From NCBI RefSeq assembly GCF_900497805.2, contig NW_020954588.1:8227747-8291746 (forward strand): a DNA stretch of 64,000 nucleotides. Direction: 5' to 3'. The notes below the pieces were generated by a model. The model did not search any database, was not told the DNA's origin, and saw only the letters and a list, made by a program, of their open reading frames with translations. This stretch comes from Vombatus ursinus (lineage: Eukaryota > Chordata > Mammalia > Diprotodontia > Vombatidae). Each line of letters begins with the position of its first letter. The first letter of the stretch is position 1. Position numbers and translations under genes: made by a program. Positions 53,937-64,000 of this stretch are shown piece by piece.

Positions 53937-54605
53937 TGGTTGGTCTCCTGCCTCATCTCTTCCCACTCTAGTCCATCCTCCACTCACCTGCCAGACTAGT
54001 TTCCTTAAAACACAGGTCTGGCCATGTTACTCCCCTACCCAGTAAACTCCACTGGCTCTCTATTACCTCCAAAGTCAAATATAAAATACTCTGGCTTTTT
54101 ATCACCCTTCATAACTTGACCCCTTCCTACATTTCTAGCCTTCTTACTTTATTCCTGGCACATAGTAGGTGCTATATAAATACTTATTTCCCCCCTCCCC
54201 TTCCCCTCTGTGTAGTCTGTGATCCAGCCACACTGGTCTTCTTGCTGTTCCTTTAATATGATACTCCATTGTCTCTGTTTCTATTCCCCAGGCTTAGAGT
54301 GTTTTCCTTCCTCACCTCCAGGCTTCCCTGGCCACCCCACTCCCCAGATCTCAGTTCAAATCCTACCCTCTTTAAGAGACCTTTCCCAGACTCCTCCCCA
54401 CCCCAGGGCTTTCTCTCTAACATTACCTTTTTCCACTCTATGTATATCTTGTATGTACACACGTACATGCATATTGTCTCCCCTATTAGTATGTAAGATC
54501 CTTGAGGGCAGGAACCATGTTTTTGCCTTTCTTTGTATCCCTAGTGCTTAGCACAGTGCCTGGCACACAGTAAGTACTTAATAAATGCTTGCTAGGTGAC
54601 TGAGA
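53937..54605 (+). mobile_element. L2 LINE 3' part, good copy
   Basis: ORF2 C-terminus region: 'aacacaggtctggccatgtt', 'ccactggctctctattacct' and 'cataacttgaccccttccta'. Then the 3' UTR 'ccttgagggcaggaaccatg' and terminus 'gtacttaataaatgcttgct'. A stretch near 54150-54190 reads like an L2/MIR tail insert. Confidence 0.9.
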
Positions 54606-54754
54606 GAAGGCAATGACAACTAGGGGGGTTCAGGAATGATTTGAAGTGAAGGTGCCCCCATCTTGAATTGAGCCTTGGACTTCTTTCTTTATCCTGGATC
54701 TGTGATTTCAGTGGTGGGGATCTGCAGGTGTGCTGCAATTTACAGACTTAAAGC

Positions 54755-54868
54755 ATCACCTGGGGCCATTGAGAGGGTCATAAAGCTTTTATGTGTCAGG
54801 CCAGATTTGAACCCAGTTATTCCTGACTCTGAGGCCAACTCCGTATCCACTATACTCCTCTGCCCTCT
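54755..54868 (-). mobile_element. MIR fragment
   Basis: 'aggccagatttgaacccagt' and 'ggccaactccgtatccacta'. Bases 54606-54754 are unassigned. Confidence 0.65.
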
Positions 54869-55540
54869 AACGGAAACTTTACCTTTTCCTTGAAATCCCA
54901 TAAATACCAGTAGAGTATCCAAACTGTACAGAGTTTATCCCTTACTCCCACTCATTGAATCCCAATGTGGGATCCCAAAAGGCAGAGTTGAATGGGAAGT
55001 TCATTCTGTTCCTGTGCAATGGCGTGGTGGTAGGAGATGGGGAGACAAGTTTAGGGAAAAGCAAATAAGCCAGTTTGACTGATACTCATGGCATTTTAAT
55101 CAGAACCAGTCTGTCACCAACACCAAAGTGACTCCTACTTAAAAATCTTTATGCCCCCTTCACATACAGGATCATGTGAAGGCTGCTTTGTTTTACCTCC
55201 AAACCACCCTGGACATTTGATCACTGTTACTGCCTGCCACAGTACTCTTCCCTCCCTGTCCTCCCAATGAGATTCCACTCAATTTTTGCCAGACCTCACA
55301 ATAAACATGGCTGTCATGAGTAATAACTACCAAAAGATGTTCGGATCAACTTGACTGGACCCCTCAATTCTAATCGCTTAAATAAAGGTAATATTCTCTT
55401 TGCATTCAATACCATTTTGAAAACTGACTTGGCAAGTGAGTACATACAGGAAGGCTAGTGTACAGGCAGGTCACAGAGATTGCATTTTGTTAACCTGATT
55501 ATAATCGTAAACACAGATTAATGGAAAAGTCCCTACAACC
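54869..55540. other. Unassigned, apparently single-copy DNA
   Basis: No recognised repeat or exon. Confidence 0.45.
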
Positions 55541-55544
55541 TCTA

Positions 55545-55735
55545 CGTGTTTGTGTATGTGTGTATGTATATGAATATGCATATGTTTTACATACTCTTAC
55601 ATTGATTAGTATTTATACTGATCAGTGGTTATGTAAGATATCTATCTATCCACAATATACACACATGTAATATATATACATGTACATGCACAAGTTGTGC
55701 ACATGTGTACATATGTATATGTGTATTATATATGT
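55545..55735. repeat. TATG/TACA-rich microsatellite with a short palindrome
   Basis: TGTATG and ACATGT words. TGCACAAGTTGTGCA at 55687-55701 has 7-base arms around one base. Confidence 0.85.
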
Positions 55736-55904
55736 AAATTCTCCCACGTCACTAGTCCAAGCTCATTTGGAAATCAATCTCTGTGAGGGGGAACCTGCTA
55801 TTTCAGTATTTATACAATGATAGTGGTTGGCTTGGTTTGGATTGCCTTTGATCCAAACCATAATATGCAGTTCTACGGAAAACCCATAAAGCTTGTCTAA
55901 TAAC

Positions 55905-56070
55905 ATGTATGTATGTATATGTGTATGTTCTATCATTCTAGCTATCTTGCTATACATTTATCTATCATCTGTCTATCCATCTAACTATAAATATCTTTCT
56001 ATATCTAACTTTTCTCTGTCTATCCATCTATCTATCCATGTATCATCTCTCTGCCTATGTATCTACCACC

Positions 56071-56125
<55 letters not shown>

Positions 56126-56135
56126 NNNNNNNNNN

Positions 56136-56181
<46 letters not shown>
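55905..56181. repeat. (TATC)n microsatellite containing an assembly gap
   Basis: Imperfect TATC/CCATC words from 55905, then pure ATCT units from about 56070 to 56125. Ten N at 56126-56135, then more pure units to 56181. The frame reading YLSIYLSIYL across it is an artefact. True length is unknown. Confidence 0.97.
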
Positions 56182-56182
<1 letters not shown>

Positions 56183-56309
56183 CAGAGTAGCTAATAAATT
56201 GGGCCCAGAATTGAAAAGGAGGAGGGATGGTGGATTAGATTACCTTTGGGAAATTACAAAGTTCTTTTAAATGATCTCGAGCTTCTCTGAAATGGGGGCC
56301 CATCTTTTT

Positions 56310-56506
56310 TTTTTAAATTTTATTTATTTATTTATTTTACTTTTAGGCAATTGGGGTTAAGTGACTTGCCCAGGGTCACACAGCTAGCAAATGTCAAGTG
56401 TTTGGTCTGATGTCAGATTTGAACTCAGGTCCTCCTGACTTCAGGGCCGTTGCTCTATCCACTGAGCCACCTAGCTGCCCCTTTTTAAAAAAAAATTTTT
56501 TTACAA
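56310..56506 (-). mobile_element. WSINE-like SINE with target duplication
   Basis: T/TTTA tail side, 'gcaattggggttaagtgact', 'gagccacctagctgcccc', then an extra A/T-rich 5' piece (56482-56506). Target duplication GGGGrCCCATCTTTTT at 56294-56309 and 56507-56522, one mismatch. Confidence 0.93.
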
Positions 56507-56522
56507 GGGGACCCATCTTTTT

Positions 56523-57000
56523 AATACCTATATTCTGCTAGTAATATTATATGAAAATGAATATCACTCAGAGCTGATGAAATGCATGGTGGGAGTGAAT
56601 AGGCTGCAGTAAGCTATAGACATGGAGGGATGATGAAGAAACAGGGTAAAGGATGTCAGCAAAAGCATGTAGAAATGGGAAAGAATGTGTACTGCTCATG
56701 TGATGCGAGTGAGGGATAACCTTTGTACAGTCTGGATGTTCAACTGGTACTTATGGGATTTCAAGGAAAAGGAAGTAACCCCATGTGTCCCTCCCCCCAT
56801 ACAGTAAACTCATGGGAGAACATGGGCAAGACTTTGCATAGGGCAGGCAGGCATGGATTGCTTGCACTCTGCCTTGATGAAGGTAAATACTGACTTCAGT
56901 GAGCTAGCAGGCTGGAGAGAAGAGTGATTAGCAATGGAGGTGGGGGGCCAGGTAAGAGAAGAGGAGATAAAAACAGAATCAGAGTCTCTAAGTAGAGATC
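56523..57000. other. Unassigned stretch
   Basis: No recognised repeat or exon. Confidence 0.45.
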
Positions 57001-57016
57001 AAAAGCCAATGGGGAG

Positions 57017-57163
57017 GGGTGGCTAGGTGGCACAGTAGATAGAACACCAGCCCTGGAGTTAGGAGGACCTGAGTCCAAATCTGACCTCAGACACATAATA
57101 CTTACTAGCTGTGAGACTCTGGGCAAATCACTTAACCCCAATTGCCTCACCAAAAAAAAAAAA
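57017..57163 (+). mobile_element. WSINE-like SINE, only plus-strand copy
   Basis: 'ggtggctaggtggcacagta', 'acctgagtccaaatctgacc' and 'aaccccaattgcctcacc', then an A run to about 57167. Flanks AAAAGCCAATGGGGAG (57001-57016) and AAAAGTCAATGGGAAG (57164-57179) are a target duplication with two mismatches. Confidence 0.93.
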
Positions 57164-57179
57164 AAAAGTCAATGGGAAG

Positions 57180-57744
57180 AGGAGCTGAGAACAGGACAAG
57201 TCCTTGGGGGCTGGTCTGTTGGCAGGAAATAACCCCAGACCGAGTACCTGAATCGTAAACCACTGTCCTTTGTACTTGGTAGCAATAAGGTCTTTCCCAG
57301 AGATTAGATCACCTGTACAACAAAGTGCGCATGGCCCATCTAGTGCACTTAAAAACAGCAACCTGTCTCCTCATGCTCGCCCTGAAGTTGTCATTCCCGT
57401 ATATACAAGTTGCAGAATTTCATTTTGGCAAACTCTGCTTCCACTGCAGCTCAGTGGTCCATAATGGATGCAAATTGGTTAGTCCCTTTTCACCTCATTG
57501 GTTTTCACAGGCAGACTCCTTTTGCCTCATTGATTTTTGCTGCTCATTGAGACATAGTCACCTCTTTGTTGGAGGCTGCTTCATTTCCTTTCGATTAATT
57601 TTTTTTGTCCTCCCAGAAGCCCCAAATATTTGGTTGTATCTTTTTCTTCATCTCCTTAAATGCATTACAAAGGTATTTCCCCCCCCCATTCTTTCTGAGG
57701 TTCTCTTTCTTTTGCCTTTGAACCCTGTTGCCTTGGAATCTGTC
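57180..57744. other. Unassigned, apparently single-copy DNA
   Basis: The plus frame 57325-57861 (178 codons, Cys/Phe/Leu-rich, e.g. SFCLIDFCCSLRHSHL) is the longest frame in the window outside repeats. It runs into the MIR at 57745, has no recognised domain and no homology I know, so I treat it as chance. Confidence 0.45.
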
Positions 57745-57945
57745 TGTTGTTCAGACTTGATTGGACCTCACAGCTGGAGAGATCATGTAATATTCCTTTT
57801 GCAAATGAGGAAACTGAGACCCACCGAGGGAAAGCAATTCACCCCAGGCTACAACTGCTAGTTAAGTTAGGCCCAGTGGAGTGAGAACTCAGGTATCCTG
57901 ATGCTCATTCTGGAATTCTATTTGCTACAATACACTGTCCTTAAC
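57745..57945 (-). mobile_element. MIR SINE
   Basis: 'cacagctggagagatcatgt', 'gcaaatgaggaaactgagac' and 'gagtgagaactcaggtatcc'. Confidence 0.75.
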
Positions 57946-58029
57946 TGATTCAAATGCCTAAAGTCCCACAATGAAGATAATGGAAGTCATGAAAATGTGA
58001 AGTTGTCCTTGCTGCTTCTCACTGATTTA

Positions 58030-58205
58030 CTTTGGATAGTAGATAGTGATGGATTTGGAGCCAGAAGATCTGTGGGTGAGGCCAGTTCTGCCTCTTAATA
58101 GTGACTTTGGGCCAGTTGCTTCCTTTTCTATATCTCTGTTTTTTCCTCTTTGAAAGGAACAGGAGAACAGAGGACCCTGAAGGCTCTCATAGTCTATAAA
58201 TCTTT
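58030..58205 (+). mobile_element. MIR SINE
   Basis: 'tggatttggagccagaagat' and 'tgactttgggccagttgctt', ending 'ggctctcatagtctataaat'. Confidence 0.72.
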
Positions 58206-58704
58206 AAGTCACTTTATATTTCCTCTGTTTGTTCTTTCATTTCTCAGGGAATCTGAAGACTTGTAGACTAGTCTAGTTTTTTTTTTTTTGGTGTGATAAA
58301 ATAAAGCTGGTCACTAGGGGAAAATCTTCCATGTACTTGAAAGAAGTTGGAAGTTAATTCATGGAGAGTAGAAGTTGGCTTGGTTTTGACCCACAAGGCT
58401 TTGACTCTGAGATTGAGGAGAAAGATAGTGAGTTGAGAAGCTGTGTGTGTGACTTGGCCATGTCAGCTTAGTGAACCTATGGAAATGTAGGCAGAGGCCC
58501 AAATTCCAAGACACACATGGCTTTCTGGGAAAGAGAAAATAGAAAGATGATTTATAGACTCAAAGTTGAGATGAATGAAATTATCTTACCATCTTTATTT
58601 TTAAATTCTGTACAAAGTTGTAGGGAGTAGATTTTTAACATAGCAAAGACCAGGGAGCTGAAATTCAACAGTCACGAAAACTGCTCATGAAAAACAAATT
58701 CTGA
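58206..58704. other. Unassigned stretch
   Basis: No recognised repeat or exon. Confidence 0.45.
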
Positions 58705-58970
58705 AAGGCAACCTGGCTTAGTGGATAGATAGCTGGATTTGAGATTCCAGAAGACTTGGGATCAATCAATCAATCAATCAATCAATATATGTTAAATGCC
58801 TATGACATGCCAGATACTGTGCCAACTCCTACTTCTAACAGTTCCTAGATAAGTGACCCTGGGCATGTTACTTAACTTTTCTTAATGTCAGTTTCCTCCT
58901 TTGTAAAATTAAGCAATTCAACTCAGTCAATTCTAAGATCCCTTTCAATTCAGTATCTATGAAGTATGAA
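58705..58970 (+). mobile_element. MIR SINE, split by an L2 tail
   Basis: Left 'ggcttagtggatagatagct'. Right 'aagtgaccctgggcatgtta' and 'gtcagtttcctcctttgtaa'. Confidence 0.8.
58763..58828 (-). mobile_element. L2 3'-tail copy with (AATC)n start
   Basis: (AATC)6 followed by 'catgccagatactgtgccaa'. The AATC repeats are the antisense of the L2 3' terminal repeat. Confidence 0.78.
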
Positions 58971-59784
58971 TAGTTTACAATAAATTTGGGCAGAATAAAT
59001 TTAAGCAAAAAGTTTAATGATATATTTGTTATTACGAGTGGATCCTGTAGTGCACATTTAATTACATTTTCCTGGGTTTTGCCCTTTTGGTATTTCCTAA
59101 AAAGCACAGATTATCTACTCTTTATTCTTACTGGGAATGGCAAGTTAACAAAATGGCTCCATCACATTTTCTCTACCTCACAATCCTGAACTGTGCTCTA
59201 TCTAGCAAATGCCAACAGCAAATTAACTGCCCCTTTGCAGGTTTCAAATCTGACTTTTAATTAAGCATATTAACCCAATGAATCATCATTTGAGCAGCAA
59301 GTAAAATAATAGTATATGAGTTTTAAAGCTTTAAATCCCTAGAGAATATGAAAAATACTGCATGAGCTTTGCTTTAGTGCATATTTCATTATAATGCAAT
59401 TTACCATTAGATATTCCACTTACGCACAGCCTCGGAATAGGGTCTGCTTCGTAGCAGCATAGATTTGAAAGAGTAAAGCCAACAAGACATCTTGAAAGCT
59501 TAACTCTTTGGGATGCGAAGCATCATCTCCTGCATTGAGAATTCCTTAGAGGGAGGATTTCCATTCTTGTTAGATGAAATTCTAATTTAGTTATTGTTCA
59601 GGTTAGAAGACCAGAACAGCTAGAGAAGGATAAGAAAGGATGGATGTGATGGTTTTTCCTCCAAGAACTTCACCTGGTGAAAAGTTGGTCAAGTTGATTT
59701 TATTCCCTACTGATCATATACAATGTTTTTCTCTATGTTGAGTAGAATTAGTTTAGGCTTCCTGCATCACATTTTATGTTTATA
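58971..59784. other. Unassigned, AT-rich single-copy DNA
   Basis: No recognised repeat or exon. The part 59200-59470 is rich in TAAT and ATGCAAT words (homeobox/POU-like) and is non-repetitive. Confidence 0.45.
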
Positions 59785-59886
59785 GCTTGCAGGCTCTGTT
59801 GAAGATCCCTTAAGGCCCTTTAGGATCTAACTCCATCCTGCCTTTCTAGCCAGATTATCTTTTCCTGCCTTCCACACCCTCCATGG

Positions 59887-60061
59887 CAGAACTGTCAAAC
59901 ATGCCACACCACTCCCAAGCATGGCATGAACCAGATTAAAATGTAATTGGGAAACATTTCACAAAATAAATAAAAATATGACACAACATGTGAATTGGTG
60001 GTTTTCTAAGTCAATATGTGGGCCTGCAGGGATCCATTTCTATTCGAGTTTGATATTACTG
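59887..60061 (+). mobile_element. Non-autonomous hAT-like DNA transposon, 175 bp
   Basis: Left end CAGAACTGTCAAACATG. Right end reverse-complements to CAGTAATATCAAACTCG. An 8-base target duplication CTCCATGG (59879-59886) / CTCTATGG (60062-60069) has one mismatch. A different family from the copy at 14347. Orientation arbitrary. Confidence 0.87.
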
Positions 60062-60430
60062 CTCTATGGTAAACCAAACTAGCCTTCTTGTTGCTCCTCA
60101 CACATAGCATTCTCCTTCTCTTCTCTGAGTTTTTGAAATGACTGTTCTTCCCTCTCCCTCCTGGAAGAGGCCGTCTCCTCACTTTTACCTGCTGGAATCC
60201 CCAATTTCTTTCAAGACTCAAGATCAAGCTTCACCTTCTGCATGAGATCTTTCTTGGTTCCTGGTTCTCTCCCCTCCACTTCCTGACTCAAGTTACTTGT
60301 ATCTGTTATTTATTTATTTATTTTTTTGTATGAGCCTGTTGTCTCTGTTAGAATGTAAGCTCTATGAGTGTAGGGACTGTTTAGAGTTTGTTTTTGCATC
60401 TTCAGCACATAGGACAGTGCCTAGCACATA

Positions 60431-60693
60431 ATGTTGTTGTTGTTCAGTCTTTTTTTCAGTCATGTTTGACTCTTCCTGATCCCATTTGGGTTTTTCTTGC
60501 CAAAGATATTGGAATGGTTTGCCCTTTCCTTCTCTAGCTCATTTGACAGATGGGAAGATTGAGGCAAACGGGGTTAAGTGACTTGCCCAGGGTCACACAG
60601 CTAATAAGTGTCTGAGCCAGATTTGAACTCAGGAGGATGAGTCTTTCTGACTCCAGGCCCAGCACCCTTTGCACTGTGCCACCTAGCTGCCCT
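60431..60693 (-). mobile_element. tRNA SINE with RTE-like tail, full length
   Basis: 'tgttgttgttcagtcttttt', 'ttgactcttcctgatcccat', 'tgccctttccttctctagct' and head end 'gccacctagctgccc'. It carries the extra segment by the B box. Flanks GCACATA at 60424-60430 and 60694-60700. Confidence 0.93.
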
Positions 60694-60943
60694 GCACATA
60701 GTAGGGGCTTAATAAATGCTTGCTGATTGATTAGAAGGAAACTTAGAAATCATTGAGCACAGGTGGGTTCCATGAATTTATATTAAAAATATATTTGAAT
60801 AATTATTTCAATACAATTAATTTCTTTCATTATTCTATGTATTCTATTTTATACATTGAAAAGCAGTATTCAGAGAAGGGGCCTATAGGTTTCACCAGAC
60901 TGATTGCCAAAAAGTTCTACAACCCCAAAAGGTAAAGAACCCT

Positions 60944-61088
60944 TGATTTAGTCTAGGCCCTAAGTCCCAAGAAGTTTAGTGACTTATCCAAGGTTCCATG
61001 GGTAATAAGTAAGTGAGTGGCAGACTCAGGGTTCAGTCTCTGGGTCCTCTGACTCTCAATTCAGTGTTCTTTCTACTATACAACACCG
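60944..61088 (-). mobile_element. MIR SINE
   Basis: 'gtgacttatccaaggttcca', 'gtgagtggcagactcagggt' and 'tcctctgactctcaattcag'. Bases 60736-60943 are unassigned. Confidence 0.75.
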
Positions 61089-61119
61089 TCCCCAATCACT
61101 TTGGTTCTCTTCTCCTAAG

Positions 61120-61222
61120 AACCATAAATTTAGAAGAAAGGACCTTAGAGATCACTTAGTATAACTCTTTCATTTTTTAGATGAGGAGACTTAGCCCAGA
61201 GGGGTAAAGTAATTTGTTTTAT
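61120..61222 (-). mobile_element. MIR fragment
   Basis: 'ggaccttagagatcacttag' and 'ttagatgaggagacttagcc'. Confidence 0.65.
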
Positions 61223-61284
61223 ATCTGTTCCCAAATCCTTACCTGGAGTTGCTTTGTCTGACTTGGGTGAGTTCATTTGGCTGT

Positions 61285-61815
61285 GTAGAATCATACTCAC
61301 AGAATTTTGGGGCTAGAAGGGCAGACCTCTAGTGCAACCCGCATCCCCCAAAGAATTCCCACTCCAACATGCCTGACAAATATCCTTCCTTTGCTTGGGG
61401 TGAATACAGAGATGGTTAATGGTCTAGTGAGGGGGAACCCAAGATTACCAGAGTCAAGCCCTTCCACTTTTGGTAGCTATAATTATTATGAGGCTTTTCA
61501 AAAGTAAACTTGTCTTTTTGCAACTTCTAACCAATGCTCCAAGTTCTATGCTCCAGGACCAAACAGAACAAATCTAAGCCTGCTCCTACACAAAAATCTT
61601 TCAAGGACTTGAAGACAGCTATCATGCCCCCTCTTAGCTTTCTCATCTTCAAACTAAAGAGCCCAAGTTCTTTCCATTTATCCTCATATCACAGGGACAG
61701 GAGGCCCTTCATCATTCTGTTTGCCTTCTGGATTCTCTCCAGCTTATTAACGTCCTTTCAATGTCAAAGAGACACGGCAGAAGTCCTTCTGAAATCTGAC
61801 TTTATTAAGTTGCTG
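61285..61815 (-). mobile_element. CR1/L3 LINE 3' region
   Basis: 'tcacagaattttggggctag', 'ttcaaggacttgaagacagc', 'tgccccctcttagctttctc' and 'tgccttctggattctctcca' are in antisense CR1/L3 order. Confidence 0.83.
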
Positions 61816-61827
61816 AACGACATTCAC

Positions 61828-61960
61828 AGAATGACAGCATCACAGAATTTCAGCATTGGGAGAGGCTCCACACCTAAGGAAATATCCCTTTGTAATATCC
61901 CTAATGATTTAGGGTCTTTGGCTAAAGACTGTTAGCAAGGATTTCACTACCTCCTAAGAA
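61828..61960 (-). mobile_element. Second CR1/L3 3' end, next to the first
   Basis: A new family terminus 'acagaatttcagcattggga' follows directly, then 'aaggatttcactacctccta'. Confidence 0.65.
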
Positions 61961-62287
61961 CGTTTGAAATTGGAAAAAAGGTCTCCCATTTTCATGTTCT
62001 TATAAAGTACTTTTTAATACTTTCAAATGTTTTTCTAGTGTCATTTAAAAAAAAAAAGAAAAAGCAAAAAACTTCACAGGTCACCCAGATCCTTAGGTAT
62101 GTGTTTGGAAATAATAAATATACAACAACTAGTAAGTATTGAGTGTGAAGAAAAAACTCTTGGCCTAAGGTTATAAACCCAAGAATTTTACCACATGACA
62201 AAAGGGTGTGGTACTTTTAATCCTGACGTCATAAGTTTCATTTGCAAACAAACAGGCTAAATTCAGATCTAAATTGCATGTTGGACC
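61961..62287. other. Unassigned stretch
   Basis: No recognised repeat or exon; one A-rich run at 62045-62075. Confidence 0.45.
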
Positions 62288-62455
62288 TTGACCTCCGAGG
62301 GGGCATCATAAATGCTAAGCTCAAGTAGGTGCTTTCCTCTGTGGGCAGGAAAGCTAAATGGCTTGCCTTAGGAGATGCAGGATGTCAGCAGTACAGCTGA
62401 GAACAGAATTCATAATTCCTGAGTTTCATTGCAGTGCTCTAATTACCAGGCCCCC
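62288..62455 (-). mobile_element. MIR SINE (diverged)
   Basis: 'gctaaatggcttgccttagg', 'gcagtgctctaattaccagg' and a decayed middle. Confidence 0.65.
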
Positions 62456-63596
62456 ATTTCAGAGCCAAGTTATTTCACACTGTTGGAAAAATCTTATGCA
62501 TTTCATTAATGTCTATCTATGATTTATTTATTTATTTTTTATGTTTCTAGGAAGGTAACTCTAGACCATTAACCATCTCTGTATATATAATAAAATCCCA
62601 TTTGCCCGAGAGTCAGACTTCTGGCAGCTTTATAACAATCTAGAGCAGAATCATGAACATAGAAGTTGATGGAGAAAGTGTTTTCCACAAAAGGCTGTCA
62701 CAAAGCCCCCAAATTTTATTTCTCAGATCATAAATGGATTTGCCTTCACATTCTCATCAAAACTTAGACTTGTGTATAAAATTAAGGTACCTAATTTAAC
62801 AAGCTTGGTTATCTGGTTTCCTTCTATTTTTATTAGATTTAATCAAATAACATTGAAAACAAAGGAAGGGGGGCTTTTTAGAAGATAGTAAAGAGAGATA
62901 ATTGCTAACAGGAGAAGTGGCAATGTAAGCTTCAGAATCAATTGAAATTCACTCTGAGGCCATGTAATATGGGGCCAAATCACTGTATAAGCCTCCATAG
63001 CCATTGAAGACATCTATCTCTGTTTTACAGCATGAAGGTTAATGGAAAGCCTTGAAGCATCCAGGAAAAGTCCATTCTCTTCAGGGACTGCTGTTTAACT
63101 TCACAGATAAGCATGCAACACATTTTTGAAACACTTCCATAAAAATATTAAAAAGAAAATCATTTTACAGTAGATGGGATGGCAGGGGAGACTTCAGTAA
63201 TATGGGAAGTTCACTTCTGGGTGCTGCCAGATATATGGAGCACCATAAATTGATGTGACTATTAATTTCACCAAAAAAGAAAACCACTAAAATCCCAAGG
63301 ATCTTGTGGGCTAGATAATTACTTTCTCAACTCCTACAGCTGGTTGCCTTTACATTTCAAAGAAAACTAATTGCAAACTCTGGGGAAGACACATACACAA
63401 AAACTGCTACCACTGCTTCCTCATTTTCAAGATAAGCACTCTGTGACTGTTGATTCTTGTACCAGGGATGGAATGTCAAGGGTAGCCTCCTACCCTTGAG
63501 GATTCCTTTCCTCAGGTAGATTATGACCTTTAAAATGTTTAAATCTCAAGAACGGCTCTTCTAAGGCTACTCTGGGCTCTTTTTTAAACAGCAAGC
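62456..63596. other. Unassigned, apparently single-copy DNA
   Basis: No recognised repeat, exon or RNA gene in 1.1 kb. Confidence 0.45.
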
Positions 63597-63618
63597 TTTT
63601 TTTTTTTTTTTTTTTTTT
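63597..63618. repeat. T22 homopolymer
   Basis: Twenty-two T in a row. No SINE body is attached. Confidence 0.95.
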
Positions 63619-63699
63619 GTATTGAAGCTTTTTTTTTTAACTGTAGATTTCCAAACCTTTTGGCAACTGTCTGTTATGTGAAGATTTCACAGGCTACCT

Positions 63700-63945
63700 G
63701 ATCATAGGTATTGGAACTGGCAGAGGTCTCAGAAATAAGTTAGTTTGGCCCCCTCACTTCATAGAAGCAAAATTGGGGGTTTCAAGTGGTTAAATAACCT
63801 AGGGCCACAGGAAAATAGGGTTATCAAATCCAACCTTATTTTTATAGATGAGGAGATTGGGACTCAATGAGGTTAAGTGACTTGCCCCACACAGAGCCAG
63901 ACTTTGAATCCAGTTTGAACAGCACCTGATGCAGAATGAGGCTGC
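63700..63945 (-). mobile_element. MIR SINE(s), probably two overlapping pieces
   Basis: 'ggcagaggtctcagaaataa' and 'ccccctcacttcatagaagc', then a second set 'tatagatgaggagattggga' and 'gaggttaagtgacttgcccc'. The repeated section implies two copies. Confidence 0.72.
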
Positions 63946-63967
63946 CTGTTATTAAAAAATGTATTTT

Positions 63968-64000
63968 TTGTTCAGTCATTTCAGTCACATCTGACTCTTT
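63968..64000 (-). mobile_element. tRNA SINE with RTE-like tail, cut by window end
   Basis: 'ttgttcagtcatttcagtca' and 'catctgactcttt' are the antisense RTE-like tail. The body lies beyond the window. Confidence 0.85.

Larger units (their letters stand above)
59785..60735 (+). mobile_element. L2 LINE 3' part, with two nested insertions
   Basis: 'ggccctttaggatctaactc', 'accaaactagccttcttgtt', 'ctgttagaatgtaagctcta' and 'ggacagtgcctagcacata'. It resumes after the SINE with 'gtaggggcttaataaatgct'. Confidence 0.9.

Noticed and set aside
55687-55701. Palindrome TGCACAAGTTGTGCA as a regulatory operator
   Set aside because: It lies in a TATG/TACA microsatellite where such palindromes arise by chance.
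55893-56270. 125-codon frame reading (IYLS)n
   Set aside because: Product of the TATC microsatellite, and it contains the assembly gap.
57325-57861. 178-codon plus-strand frame, the longest outside recognised repeats
   Set aside because: It has no recognised domain, runs into a MIR at 57745, and its Cys/Phe/Leu-rich make-up fits pyrimidine-rich DNA rather than a gene.
7218-60693. Possible tRNA genes at SINE heads
   Set aside because: The B-box-like GTTCAAATCC occurs within SINE bodies with core and tail. No stand-alone cloverleaf was found.
1-64000. LTR or retroviral element
   Set aside because: No paired LTRs, primer-binding site or gag/pol/env-type reading was recognised. All RT-like readings fit L1, L2, CR1/L3 or RTE.
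1-64000. CRISPR array or bacterial-type system
   Set aside because: Repeats are microsatellites or dispersed SINE/LINE copies. The window is vertebrate DNA.

Overview
This window looks like gene-poor nuclear DNA from a marsupial. The evidence is the repeat content. There are tRNA-derived SINEs with an RTE/BovB-like 3' tail, short tRNA SINEs ending in poly(A) (WSINE/WALLSI style), CORE-SINEs, and very many old MIR and L2 copies. Long CR1/L3 LINE copies, an RTE LINE and marsupial-type L1 copies are also present. The WSINE-like copies suggest an Australian marsupial more than the opossum, but that hint is weak. No protein-coding exon, functional RNA gene, CRISPR array, operon or LTR element could be recognised. 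Every long open frame I could explain belongs to a LINE or to low-complexity DNA.

Layout. 1-5.4 kb: an AG microsatellite, old MIR/CR1 pieces, a polypurine stretch, then an L1 3' end (1880-3305) followed by an ORF1-only 'half-L1' (HAL1-like) element (3306-5300). 5.4-12.9 kb: scattered MIR, L2, CR1 and SINE copies between unassigned stretches. 12.98-16.8 kb: a 2.2-kb minus-strand CR1/L3 LINE carrying a MIR that itself carries a hAT transposon, then an L2 reverse-transcriptase region. 17-29 kb: microsatellites, MIR/L2 relics, a Tigger-like relic, an L1 placed exactly inside a MIR (26611-27762), and several single-copy blocks. 29.9-34.5 kb: an L2 split by a CR1 that is split by an L1, then an RTE ORF2 relic. 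34.5-45 kb: MIR clusters, trinucleotide arrays, and SINE, WSINE and CORE-SINE copies with clean target-site duplications. 45-64 kb: L2 and CR1 copies, a candidate CTCF motif, a TATC microsatellite holding a 10-N assembly gap, an L2 carrying two insertions (a hAT and a SINE), and single-copy DNA. The window ends inside a SINE.

How the parts relate: the SINEs with an RTE-like tail were probably copied by an RTE LINE like the one at 33.1-34.5 kb. The poly(A) WSINEs and the HAL1-like element were probably copied by L1. The MIR/CORE-SINEs were probably copied by L2. The window therefore holds each SINE type with a member of its likely LINE partner family. The nesting order (CR1, L2 and MIR as hosts; L1, hAT, SINE and WSINE as guests) gives a relative age series.

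MIR, L2 and CR1 calls rest on remembered consensus features, with edges good to about 10-20 bases. Insertions with target-site duplications are given to the base.
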